64,000 nt of DNA from Ehretia macrophylla (taxonomy: Eukaryota; Streptophyta; Magnoliopsida; Boraginales; Ehretiaceae): positions 83,165,825-83,229,824 of the forward strand of contig CM075764.1 in NCBI GenBank assembly GCA_037974665.1. The letters run 5' to 3'. Positions within the stretch are counted from its first letter, which is position 1. Each line of letters begins with the position of its first letter. The translations under genes and the position numbers were made by a program. Shown here one piece after another: positions 20,617 through 32,043 of the stretch. The notes under the pieces are model-generated. The model was not told where the DNA came from, searched no databases, and saw only the letters and a program-made list of their open reading frames with translations.

Positions 20617-22002
20617 ATATGTAGGACTGAGTTTACCTCCATTTCCGTGTCGAATCAAACCCTTATGTGCAGAGACTTTCAAGAACACATGATCACCCAC
20701 TGTAAATACTAAGTCATGTCGGCGTCTATCAGCATAACTTTTCTGTCGGCTTTGAGCTGTGAGCATTATTTTCTTTATAAGTTTTACATTATCAACCATC
20801 TTGATCATCTCAAGTAGAATAGCTAGGTCAACAGTCTTCATTTCTCCTACCTCATTCCAATACAATGGAGATCTATATTTCCGCCCGTAAAGTACCTCAT
20901 AGGGTGCCATTCTAATGGTAGCCTGGTAACTATTATTATAAGCAAACTCTGCAAGAGGCAAATACCTTTCCCAACTCTTACCAAAGTCTAAAATACAAGC
21001 TCATATCATGTCCTCAAGTATCCTGATAGTTCTCTCAGACTGACCATCTGTCTGCGGGTGATATGCAGTACTAAAGTTCAAATTAGTTCCCAAAGTCTTT
21101 TGTAGTTTCTGCCAGAACTGCGATGTAAACCTGGGATCTCTGTCTGACACTATACTAGTTGGAACTCCATGCAGTTTCACAATGTTTTCAACATACAGCT
21201 CAGTTAATTTATCAAGAGAGTCTATCTTCTTTGTAGCCATAAAATGTGAGGTTTTCGTCAACCTATCAACCACAACCCATACGGAATCATTACCTCGCGG
21301 TGATCTCGGCAAATCAGATACAAAGTCTATAATAACCTGGTCCCATTTCCACACAGGAATCTCCAATGGTTGTAACAGCCCCGTAGGCCTTTGATGCTCC
21401 GCCTTAACCTTCTGACAAGTCAAACATTTAGCCACATAATCAGCTATCTCCCTTTTCATATTATTCCACCAGAAGTTATGTTTTAAGTCCCTGTACATCT
21501 TAGTGCTATTAGGATGGATAGTGTATTTGGTGCTATGAGCTTCAGCAAGAATTTCATCCTTTACAGCTGAACCACTAGGAATGCAAATTCTATTCTTCTA
21601 CCTGAGTAGTCCATCATTATGCATCTTGAAATCAGAGTCTCCCCTTTTGGACTTCTCTACAATCTTCAATAATTGAGGATCGGATTGTTGTACTTCCCTG
21701 ATTCTAGACAATAATAAAGACTAGATTTGTAGGCTAGCAAATTGGATACCTGTTCTAGAAGCCTTCAGTTTCCACAAACACAACTTATCCACAGTTTCCC
21801 AGTCGTTTATTATCAAACTGGCCACAGTAGCTTTTCATCTCAATGCATCTGCAACAGTGTTAGCGTTTCCTGGCAAGTAGCTAATGGTATAATTATAATC
21901 ATTCAACAACTCTACCCAACGCCTTTTCCTCATATTCAAATCCTTTTGAGAAAACAGATATTTTAAACTCTTATGATCAGTAAATATTTCAAATTGATTA
22001 CC
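20596..22002 (-). pseudogene. Element C RNase H C-terminus and integrase (broken)
   Basis: After a TAG at 22005-22003, [16 protein letters not shown] (RNase H) continues in frame. Further in-frame stops are TGA at 21837-21835, TAG at 21723-21721, TAG at 21600-21598 and TGA near 21003. The longest open part (21498-21001) holds [11 protein letters not shown], the Asp of VSDRDPRF and the Glu of [15 protein letters not shown]. The first duplicate (20961-20596) continues with [12 protein letters not shown] to GNGGKLSPTY and then breaks into the duplicated text. Confidence 0.85.
20646..21034. repeat. Direct duplication inside element C integrase, copy 2
   Basis: Partner of 20228-20616, offset 418 bp. 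It keeps the longer, more complete integrase reading frame. Confidence 0.9.
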
Positions 22003-23247
22003 CTACAAGTAATGTCGCCATTTCTTTAAAGCAAAGACAACAATAGCAAGCTCAAGATCATGTGTAGGATAATTAAGTTCATAGGGCTTTAACTTTCTTG
22101 AGGCATAAGCTATTACCTTACCATTTTGCATAAACACGCATCCCAAACCTTCATTCGAATTATCACTGTAAATCACCAAATTATCAGTCCCCTCAGGCAA
22201 TGCAAGGATAAGTGCAGTGGTAAGTCTCTTCTTCAATTCCTGAAAATTGGCTTCACATTTATCATCCCAGTTAAACACAATTTTCTTCTGAGTTAAGGAA
22301 GTTCATGGTCCAGCAATTTTAGAAAAGTCCTTAACAAATCGTCTATAGTAACCAGCCAACCCTAAGAAACTACGAACCTCCGTGACAGTTTCCCGTCTTT
22401 TCTAGGACATCACTACCTCAATTTTCGTAGGATCAATAGATATTCCCTCCCGTGAAATGATATGGCCCAAAAAGGCTACTTGTTTCAACCAGAATTCGCA
22501 CTTGCTAAATTTGGCAAATAACTTATGTTCTTGTAATGTTCGCAACACAATTCTTAAATGTTCTTCATGCTCTGCCTTTGATTTAGAATACACCAATATA
22601 TAATCAATAAAAATCACAACAAATTGGTCAAGGTAGGGTCTGAACACTCTCTGCATCAAATCCACAAAAGCGGCTGGAGCATTTGTCAACCCAAATGGCA
22701 GTACAACAAATTCATAGTGGTCGTACCTGGTTCTGAAAGCAATCTTGGGCACATGCTCTTTTTGGATTCTCAATTGATAATAACCCTGTCTCAAGTCAAA
22801 TTTAGAATACACAACGGCCCCCTGCAATTGATCAAACAGCTCCTCAATCAAAGGCAAAGGATAATTATTTTTCACAGTCACCTGATTAAGACCCCGATAA
22901 TCGATGCACAACCGCAAAGTACCATCTTTCTTCTTTACAAATAAAACAGGAGCACCCCACGGCAAAGAGCTAGGGTGAAAAAAACCCTTTTCAAGTAAGC
23001 CCTGCAGCTGAATTTTCAACTCTTGTAACTCAAGGGGAGCCATTCTATATGGGGTTCTAGATATAGGATTAGTTCCCGGCAACAGATCAATCACAAATTC
23101 TATTTCCTGGTCAGGTGGTAACCCAGACAACTCTTCAAGAAATACCCCCAGAAAGTCTTTTACAATAGGTACTTCATTCAATTTCAATTTATCCTCAGGT
23201 TGATTAATTAAGTAAGCTAGATATGTATCACAACCTTTACTCAACAT
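22003..23247 (-). pseudogene. Element C reverse transcriptase and RNase H start (broken, catalytic Asp lost)
   Basis: One frame from 23247 with TAG at 22404-22402 and TGA near 22303. RT blocks are clear: [37 protein letters not shown]. The catalytic motif reads [11 protein letters not shown]: the second Asp of the usual DD pair is Tyr (codon 22602-22600), which removes a metal ligand. RNase H starts [18 protein letters not shown], with Asn where A and B have Ala. Confidence 0.88.
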
Positions 23248-23276
23248 TTTTGTGGCTTTAATAGAAGAAATTATGC

Positions 23277-23715
23277 GAGTTCATGTAGATTTTCGACTTC
23301 CAACAAATTTAATTACTGGTTGATTAGGCATTTCTAATGTTACAATTTTCCTTCAACAATCCAAATAAGCATAGTACCACCCTAACCAGTCTATCCCCAA
23401 AATAACCTTAAAGTCTCGGAATGGCATGATAATCAAATCAATAGGATACATGTGCCCCTTAATGCAAATATCACAATCTTTATGCACAGACTCCGTAACA
23501 AATTTGGTACCCATAGGATTACCTACCTTAATTTTATACGGCAGTTTATCAACTTTTAAAGTAGTAGATTGTGCACACATAGGAGTGATGAATGTGTAGC
23601 CCCGGTGTCAATCAAAACTACTACTAGCTGACTATTAATAAGAAAAGTACATTCTACCACCACTTTCGTATCTGGGAGCTCTTCTTGGTCTAGTGCAAAT
23701 ACCCGTGTCTGGCCT
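23277..23715 (-). pseudogene. Element C protease (broken)
   Basis: The active-site loop VLIDTGATHS keeps Asp-Thr-Gly. Directly after it the frame shifts by what looks like a 4-base loss near 23590, and protease-like text resumes at 23580 (MCAQSTTLKVDKLPYKI, FRDFKVILGIDWL). TGA codons lie near 23350 and 23282. It is preceded by GQTRVFALDQEELPD, the same linker type as in B ([11 protein letters not shown]). Confidence 0.78.
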
Positions 23716-23775
23716 CGTGGAACTGGAGCTGCACCTGAAGCTCTAGTCTGAGCACTTTGGCCGAAAGTCTAACCT

Positions 23776-26181
23776 TGTAGCACCCCAACTCGACACTGCC
23801 TACAATCAGTCAGGACGCAATGGAATTTCAGCAGTAATACGGACATCAGGGCTCTAATCCATCCCTTTAGAACTCATACAACCAACTCCACAACCAGGTT
23901 AACAACATACAACGCAACCATTTTCGTATATTAAACAACCATTCAACAACCCAACCATAGATTACATGCCTCCGTTTCAACAACAACATCACCAAGTAAA
24001 ACCATATACATACATAACATATTATACTAGCTTAGCAACTTATTTAAATCCAAAAGTAAGACAACTAAACTAGCATAACACTTTTACTATCTTTAGATCA
24101 GTTTATACAACACAATCTTTAAACGCTTGAAACCTTACAACATAAGTCATACTACAAATAGCATAAAACATTCCAGCTAAGCATCAAGGATATGATTCTG
24201 GCACATAAGACTCTTCAACAAAATTCACATTCTCTGTTTCTTGAGCCACGTACCCGTAATCCGGTTCAGTAACACCTGCTTGCAAATAACGAATGAGAGT
24301 GAGCTTATATAAAACAAGCCCAGTGGGGATTCGATAGATATTTTAAAAGCATTTACTATACCCCTTGGAACTCATCCCTTGAGCAGTAAACACACAATGA
24401 ACATCCATAACATTTTAAGTGCAACAATAACAATAACCAATCAATAAGGATACTCTAGTTGGTGTAGCTCCAAACGCCATCACGATCTCAACCGTCTTTT
24501 TATAACTCCCATAACACACACCTGAGGTACCTCATCTAGCCCCTCCCTCCATGGCATCTCCGCCCATGCGAGCTGGGGCTAGTCTATGATAGTCATGCCG
24601 TTATCAACCCGACAGCCCAATGCTACCCGAGAGGTGGCACACACTTATCAAGACTCATGACAATAATAATAATCATTCATATCATAGAAGGACAACAAAA
24701 GTAGGTTTCCTATCTCCCGGCATCATTAATCATCAATCAGTTAACAACATTTCAGCAACATAATTTTAATTAATAAATTAACAACTAAACAACTAAGTTA
24801 GATGACAAAGTAGGCCACCCAACTTACATGCATTAAACCACACAACCAAACCCGAATCTAACCAATAATAACCCAAGATTCAACTACCCAAACACTACCC
24901 AATCAACCAAAGACAACATTTCAACATTTAAAGAAAGACTACACAAACTTCCAAGAATCATAACTTACAATCTACTAATCCAATAACCTCCAAATCACTT
25001 TCTATCACTCACCTACTCATACATCTACAATAGCCCCCTCAGAAACCAACCATAACTCATCTAAAACAAGCCCAACAACCCTAATTCCACAATGCACTAA
25101 GGCTGAATTTTCCGGACTTTCGCCACGACGTCACAACCAAAATTTTGGCATTACAACATTACTACCCCGCAATTAACAAATTTTTAGAAGCTATAAACAA
25201 CCAATTCCAACCACCACAACAACAATTATTCAACAATAAGCCAAATACTCAACTTTAATACCCGAAAAATAGAAACACATGCTACTACCGTTCAAAACTT
25301 ATGTAAACACACATAAACGATCCTTGGCATATACTGAGCAACAATCTAACAACAATTTAACATTTCATCGAATAAAAATGCAATTATATGAAAAGGACAT
25401 AAAATAGCATTTTGAGATCTAGAATTTTTCTCTCACCTTTGATGTGATATGATGCTAGAAAAGTGTGCAATAGGTGCCCAACAAGTGAATTCAAGCTTTG
25501 GTTCAAGAGATTTGGCCTTGGATTGCAAGTTTTATTGAAAAATTGCCTTTGAAAACCTTGAAATTTCCTTCTCTTTTTCTCCCTCAACCTCTTGGCCTTG
25601 TGTGTGTTGTGTGAGTGTGTTTTGCATTGTTTTTAATGTGTGTTGGTGATATAAGCTCAAGGTCAACAAAAATAATAAAAGTCAAAGTTAGTTTATTTAG
25701 TCTTTTAAATAGTATTTTAGTCTTTTAATTGTTTTCTTGACTATTTTGCTCACAAACATATAATTAACACTTAGACTATTTTTAGGTAGTTTATTTTAGG
25801 TGACAACAATTTTCATATAATACAATTACGCCCGACTTGGTTAAAAATTCGATTTTTGCAAAAGAATGTGTAAAAACCTTTAAAATTCCTAATCCAATTT
25901 GAAATCCGTTTTAATCATACACGGGTCTATTAATATCCGAGGACTAGGTTTTAAGATGTTTAAAACACCCGAGTAAAAATTTTAGCAGACGTGCGTTCAA
26001 AACACTATTCACAAAAACCGACGATAAAATTTTCAATGCCGTTTTTTATGAAAATTTCATGAATGCACACTTAACATGTAATAGGAATATAAATCACAGA
26101 ATTAGCGCATTCTAACTCATATAACACATAAACAGGTCAAAACATACAATTTCATGCAAATGTGAAATCTGGGGTTTCACA
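23776..26181 (-). mobile_element. A-family solo LTR inserted in element C
   Basis: 2406 bp, starting TGTAGCACCCCAACTCGAC and ending GGGGTTTCACA in plus reading, so the same family as A's LTRs but clearly diverged. The flanks AACCT (23771-23775) and GACCT (26182-26186) match at four of five bases as a decayed target duplication. No internal region is present, so it arose by recombination between two LTRs. It keeps the CCTACTTTGT-loop hairpin (24797-24823, stem held by G-U pairs) and the acceptor hairpin near 24299-24319. Confidence 0.88.
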
Positions 26182-27346
26182 GACCTTGTCCTGCTTGTAC
26201 CTGGTGCAATCTTTAATCTTGTGTTGGTCGCTCTCGCAACCAATGCAACGGCCCAATTTCCTCCAACACTCTGCCTCTGTATGGCCCTTACGATTACAGT
26301 GACTGCACAGCTGGTTTTTTCTTGCAGCAGTGCCTCCCGTAGAAGCCCAGTAAGTAGATATAGCAGTGCTACCTTGCTGAGATCTAGTGGTCACTGGTCG
26401 GGTCTGACTCTGCATCTAACTCTGAATTGGTCTTGCTTGTGATTGTGTTTGAATTAGCCCTGGGTAGCTCTGAGTTAGCCTCTGCTATTGAACCTGAACA
26501 GGCTGCTGAAACTGTCTCTGATAGCCCTGACTCTGAGACTGATACTGCCGTTTACTCGACTGACTAAACATATCCAACACATTTGCATTGCGTTTCTCAT
26601 ATCTCGATGGGGCCCTAACTGCTGCAGCATAATTAGGATAATCTTGCGAAGGCAAGTTAAGTAGAATATCACTTCTCAGACCCCTTATAAATCTCTGAAT
26701 CTTCATGTCCTCAGGCTACACTAAAGCTGGCACGTAATAAGGGAGTCTAGTAAATGTAGTCTTGTACTGATCCACAATCATGTTTCCCTGCCTCAAAGAT
26801 ATGAACTCTTCTTGATGTCTCTCACAAGCTACCATAAAAACATACTTATCCCGAAATTCCCGAATAAAGTCAGCCTACGAATGTTGTACCCTCTCAGCAT
26901 CCCATTTTTCTCTAACGGTACGCCATCATTCATCGGCGTCACCCTCAAGTAAGAACGCAACATAAGTAATTTTTCTCTCATCATTACACTCAAGTATTGC
27001 AGCAACTTTCTCAAACTTGTTTAGCCACATTTCTGCTTTCATATCATCTAGTTCTCCATAAAAAAATGTACGTCCCATGATGTAGGAACTTATCAAACAA
27101 ATTTCCCCCAACATTACCGCTACCCTCAGCTCTAGTGGCTTGATTACCTCTACCAGTTCCTGTTTGACCCTGCTGGGTCACAAACTAAGCGATAGTATTC
27201 ATAGCAGTGGTCATTGTGGCCATAATCTATGTATTGGTCGGTTCTTGCCCCTGTGGTACATTCCCAGCTACTCCGGCCTCTTGCCTAGGTATATCCTACC
27301 TAGGAGCTTCATCCGGTTCCCTTCTCGGTCTTCCCCTCCTCCTCAT
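26182..27346 (-). pseudogene. Element C Gag with two zinc knuckles (broken)
   Basis: Probable start ATG at 27346 (MRRRGRPRREPDEAP). TAG codons at 27298-27296, 27229-27227 and 27187-27185 interrupt the N-terminus. A frameshift near 27080 moves the frame to that of FFYGELDDMKAEMWLNKFEKV. Then come TGA 26928-26926 (in a Trp position of the EEWW motif), TAG 26877-26875, TAG 26718-26716, TAG 26487-26485 and TAG 26418-26416. The knuckles are CSHCNRKGHTEAEC and CIGCESDQHKIKDC. The solo LTR cuts it right after CTRYKQDKV. Confidence 0.85.
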
Positions 27347-27664
27347 CTCAATGCTAGAAGAATTCAATGTTATAATAGACAAATAGATGACACCAAAGAT
27401 AACACATTCATGTCTCAAAACACCTTATGCACATAAGACAACATATAAAGCACTTAACATGCATCAAACACTAAACTTTTCATATTCACACTATATCAGG
27501 CATTAGATACTTCTTTGACATGCTAGCACGTCCTTTACTCAAGTAATTATTCACTTAGGCAATTAGACAATCACATAGTCACGCAATTCAACTTTTACAT
27601 ATGGACCTCTACCCACATACCGAGGAATTTAACCCAGCTTCATGCATTCTTATAGCTCTAATAC
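27347..27664 (-). other. Leader between PBS and gag of element C
   Basis: AT-rich untranslated leader. No coding potential seen. Confidence 0.65.
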
Positions 27665-27676
27665 CACCTAAATGTA
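27665..27676 (-). other. Primer binding site of element C (one mismatch)
   Basis: In minus orientation TGGTATTAGAGC, one C-to-T change from the initiator-Met complement. It lies 6 nt from the LTR end at 27683. Confidence 0.85.
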
Positions 27677-27682
27677 ATGCTC

Positions 27683-28085
27683 GTAACCCAACCCCACGCT
27701 ACAGGTCAAGTCTAGACCCGTTACACAGACAGAGTCTCCTCTATACCGTGGACTAAACTGGTACCTGTAAATAGTCACATACAACCCCTGAAATACAATC
27801 ACAACTCATACAACCTATTTTTCAAGATTAACATAGCCAACCAACTCCTCAAGGCCATCTGAGCCTTGGAATCCCACAAAAGCATTATACAAGCATGCAA
27901 GATTTGTTTATATCAACTTTACAACTATTAACTTGTCTTACTACTCTAATTATAACCACAAATTATACTTATATGATAAATTCTCCATTAACCTACCATA
28001 ATACACAAGCATGCAACCAACGAAGAAAGGTCTAGTATCAATTATTACATGGCATCTACTTTGTTATCCAAGCATACTCGGTTAC
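27683..28085 (-). repeat. 5' LTR stub of element C
   Basis: In minus orientation this ends GGGTTACGAGCATTACA and matches the last ~400 bp of the solo LTR at 41217-43690 (GTTTAGTCCACGGTA then GAGGAGACTCTGTC). It stops being recognisable near 28085, where the leader of D begins, so about 2 kb of this LTR is missing. A hairpin ATAGAG-GAGA-CTCTGT (minus) is at 27729-27744. Confidence 0.75.
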
Positions 28086-28427
28086 AACTTCCAAATATGG
28101 GAAACTATATTTGTTATGTGTTATGTGATAAATGTGTGTTACGTGAAGTGAAGTGACTACTTGTGTATCAAATTGGCATCGTGAATCGAATCGACCTCGT
28201 GAATTGTTATTTACTTGGAGTATTGCTTGTAATGTGTGTATTGAAATGTCTTGAATTGGTTATGCCGTGATTTGAATTGATCATGTTGTGCTTGACTTGA
28301 TTGTCGTGCTTGAGTAACTTTGTTGAATAAACTATTTTATAAACTATTTTACAAACATGCTTGCATAATAGATTAAGGCATATATGTATAAATGTGATAT
28401 CTTGGCATTCATGCATGTCCTATTGAA

Positions 28428-28508
28428 ATGGTAAGAAAGACTTCTCCCTCCCCTGAAGAAAGTGGTTCACCGCTAGCCTCTCAAGGTATATGGATTGGCA
28501 GGAAATGA
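28428..28508 (+). pseudogene. Possible gag start remnant of element D
   Basis: ATG followed by VRKTSPSPEESGSPLASQG and a TGA after 26 codons, at the place where gag should begin. Composition resembles the disordered Gag N-termini of B and C. The rest of Gag is absent. The identification rests on position only. Confidence 0.35.
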
Positions 28509-29466
28509 ATGGCATTTAATTAGCCTTTATTTGGGAGTTGGTGTTTGTCTTTGGAGCTCGGTTATTGGCATACTTCTAAGACTCTTCTTGTGGTTGGTAA
28601 TCATAAAAAGATAACTTTCATTAGGGTTTCTATATGATGGCTCTTGGTAGCATTCTTTTGGTATTCTCTTATTGGGTTTTCTTAATGGCAAGGATGTACA
28701 AAGTTCTCACTTGGCAAATGGTGCAGGGGCCTCAGAGTTCAGTTTTGTATATTGTGCACCGGCTCGGTATTTTTCTTAGGGTTTTCGTCTATCTAGGAAA
28801 CTATATTTGTTATTCAACTTGATTGTCTTATTGGGCACATTATATTTTCTCTGCTATTCCCTTTGACATTCTTCTCAGCATTTGATAGCGATACTCGGAA
28901 TCTAATTGGTTGTCCTATGGGGTTATTATTTGGAAGGCTTCTTTGGAACTTTTGAAGTATATTTGATTGGGTTTCTTAGTATTTTCTTCAGCACTCTTAA
29001 CAGGGAATTCTTCTATGAAATTCATGACCAGCGGGGTACTTCTTTGGACCTCTGGATGGAACCTTTGTTTGAGCCTTTATTTGGCTTCTTGCTTGGGAAT
29101 TCTCGGGCAGTAATAGTTGAACTTCTACTAGAGATTCGTGTATGGGGTATTCATTCGGTATTCTTCTTATCATTAATATGTGATGTAATTTTATCTACAG
29201 TATCTTTGCTTTAGTCTTTATTGGTGTTATCTCGGCGCTCTTGGTTGGACTTTTGTTCTTCTTTGATATTCGTGTCAACGGGATTCTTGTACGGTATCTA
29301 CATTTGAGCCTTTATTCGGCATTACTACTTGGAATTTCTTCTTGACTTCCCTATTGGTCATCTTGATTAATATACTTGCTTAGCAGCTGATGAAGATTAG
29401 TCAGAGTTGGATTTCAATGGATGCAGAGTTCTATTGGAAGAAGAATTGCAAGGACGCAATTGTTTT

Positions 29467-29479
29467 AAGGGGGGAAGGA
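29467..29479 (+). other. Polypurine tract of element D
   Basis: AAGGGGGGAAGGA directly before the LTR start TGTGATAACCC, preceded by GACGCAATTGTTTT as in element B. Confidence 0.85.
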
Positions 29480-32043
29480 TGTGATAACCCGAACCCGGCA
29501 TGCATTTAATGGCATTTAATTGTATTTAATTAAGTGACATCTTAAATGTTAGCATTGAATTTCGTGTTTATTTTTAAGTTAAACATTCATTTCTAGCATT
29601 ATTTTCTTATCTCTTTTAGAAGTAATTAAATAATATTTGAGTTAATTATTTTAACGGAATATCAACTACTTTTCATATTTCTGTTAATCGGTTTTATTTT
29701 TCTTACACCTTAATGCTCGGTTTTCAATTAAATGAAAAGTAGCTCCGAGCCGGAGTAAATTTTGAACTATGTTGTTTTTCAAAAATTATATTTTTCTTAA
29801 ATTCTTTGATATTTAATTGTTATTCTTTTATTGTCGCAAAGTGCATAGCATATCGAGAGCGATAATTATGAAATGATTTCTAGTCCTCAGCAAATAGTAA
29901 AAACTAGTATTTAGTGTTTTAATTCTAGTATTTTAGTTGTTGTTGATTAGAATTAAATTTGTGTTGGTTGTTTTAGCTTTAAAATGCAAGAAATAAGCCT
30001 AATTGACCAACTTAAGCAACCTTTGACCAAGCCTTGACTATTTGACTTGAGTTGCCATCTTATTTAAGCCTATTATAGTACAAAATAATAATAAAAAAAG
30101 CTGAAAACAGAATGAGCAGGCCGAAAATACAAGGGAGGAAAAAAAAAGATTTCAACATCCAAATCTTCAATTCTTCGCGTGAGCTTGCACGGGGTGATTT
30201 CCGAGGCATCCAGCGTGGTTTTCCTAGCGTCTAGGAGCGTCTAAGGTGAAGGTTTCATCGTTATTTGCACATTTAAAATAATTGTGTTTAAACTTTAATT
30301 TTTGGGTTTTAGCCGTAGATTGTTATTTAATTCATTTTGATGCTTGAAGAATGTTCCCTAGCAATTGTAGAACATATATTTATAGTTTTTTAGCATTTTC
30401 TACGGTTGAATATCGAAATTTAAATTTAAATTGATAATTGAATAGTAAATTATGAATAGTAAACCCCCGTTTTGATGAAGTTGCTCCGTTATGCATTCCG
30501 TTGATGTGAAAAGATGCTAGATATGCTAGAATGCCTAAATGCATGATTTGTTTGGGTTGCGTAATGAAAAAACGGAGAAAAATGCCTTGGTACAAGTTGG
30601 GGTCGTTTAGGTTGAGATTAGAGTTTTCTCGATTTGCGTGATGGCATTGTCTCGGGAGGCCATGGAAGCACTTTTGGTGTGGTTATGGCGTTGGTTGGGT
30701 GTTTGGTTAGGGTAGCGATAGTTCAAACGAGCAAAGGGGGAAATCGGGGTTTTGCGTGAATTCTAGGGTAAAGTAGGGTTTCGGGGTCTTTAGACGTGCC
30801 TTATAGTGACCTAGGAGGATTGGTGAAGTCGGTTTCCAAAACTCGTAGCTTGTTTAAAAGTGGTAGCGTTTTGAAAGTTAGGGTCATTTTGTGATTTTGT
30901 TTGTTTTCATAATGTAATGCGTATAGAATGCTTAATATTGCTTGTTATGCTTGTTAAAGTTGGTTATGATTGAATTGTATATCAATTGTTGATAATGCTT
31001 GTTAGTGTTGTTCTTGATATCTCGTTTGTCGCCTTGTATCGTGTCTTGCATTGCATAGTATCAGGCGCGTGAGTGATGGGCCTCTCTGGGTAGTCTCGGG
31101 CTGCCAGTGTTGGTTGCTCTAGCTCCGTGTCCTATTCCCATTCTCGCTTGGGTTGCCTCCCAGGGAGATTTGGGTCGTAGAATTGATTGGATACTTCTGG
31201 GGTATTCTAAACTGAAGTTATAAGGTGGTTGCACGCTTATTGTCGTCGTTGTCAACATCAAGCTCGAGATTGATGTATCGCTCGTGAAATGGTACATTGC
31301 TCGTATGAGTGAACCATAGCCTTCAGAGTGTAGTATAGCTTTGAATGGTTGTGTTAATGCTTTTATTAAATGTTTGTTGTATTGATTGTTTATATTGATT
31401 GCTTACATGTCAGTTATATTGCTTAACTTCCTTATTTGCATTGCACGACTTTCTTTCTCTCCACCTTGATATTTGTCTCGCCCTCACTGAGTTATACGTG
31501 TTGAGTATACTCACTCCTCACCACCACATTTCAGGAAATGCCATGTTAGCTAGAAAGTTCGTGATTACGTGAAAGTTCGTGCTTGAAGAGTTATCTTGCG
31601 TGCTATGTGGCTTGAGATGTCAAAGAAGCAAAGATGTATGTTTCATGTGTTGTTTGTATTTAATGTTAAAAAGGAATGTAATATAAGTTTTATTAGGTTA
31701 TTGAAGTGGTATGGTAGGTTAGTTCATGTATTTAGTTAGTATAGCTTAACTTTAATGCATGTTTGTATTGTTTAAAGAAAGAGTTATAATAGTCTGGTAC
31801 TTGGAAATGTATATATACTCGTTGTGTTTAATTATTGGGAACCAAGGCTCGGATGGCCTTGAGGTGGTTGAATGGTTGGACATGGTGCTGGGCCACTTAT
31901 ATGCTATTACAGGTTTTACATTTTGCCTAAAAACAGGGGAGACTCTGTCCGTCTTTCCCTAAAATTTTGACCGGGTTTGGAATTGGGTTGTGATTAGATT
32001 GATTGATAAAACTTTCAGTCTCGAGAAAGATCGGGGTGTTATA
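29480..32043 (+). repeat. 3' LTR of element D
   Basis: About 2.56 kb, TGTGATAACCC to GGGGTGTTATA. The middle is clearly related to B's LTR (GGGAGGCCATGGAAGCACTTTT, GTAGGGTTTCGGGGTCTTTAG and TCTCTGGG with CCCAGGGA in short pieces). The candidate intron spans 30246-31534 (CTAAG|GTGAAG to CATTTCAG|GAA), with the acceptor hairpin at 31488-31513. No CCTACTTTGT loop was found in this family. Confidence 0.8.

Larger units (their letters stand above)
19823..28085 (-). mobile_element. Element C: old, fragmented chromovirus that hosts A and an A-family solo LTR
   Basis: Minus-strand element: 3' LTR stub (19823-19859, continued at 518-1), PPT, chromodomain, integrase, RNase H, RT, protease (19880-23775), a solo LTR insertion (23776-26181), gag (26182-27346), PBS (27665-27676) and a 5' LTR stub to about 28085. 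Many stops, at least two frameshifts, a duplication in the integrase and a lost RT catalytic Asp show it is the most decayed of the three. Its right boundary is a deletion junction with D, so the end is approximate. Confidence 0.88.
28086..32043 (+). mobile_element. Element D: 3' part of an apparently non-coding LTR retrotransposon
   Basis: It contains a leader-like stretch, a 26-codon gag-start remnant (28428), about 1 kb of internal DNA without retroviral domains, a PPT (29467-29479) and a full-length 3' LTR (29480-32043). The 5' LTR and PBS are missing. The internal DNA repeats phrases such as TTTGAGCCTTTATTTGGC (29067) and TTTGAGCCTTTATTCGGC (29306), suggesting tandem degenerate repeats as in large non-autonomous derivatives. 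ORFs there (28634, 28906) look Leu/Phe-rich and match nothing I know. Confidence 0.65.
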
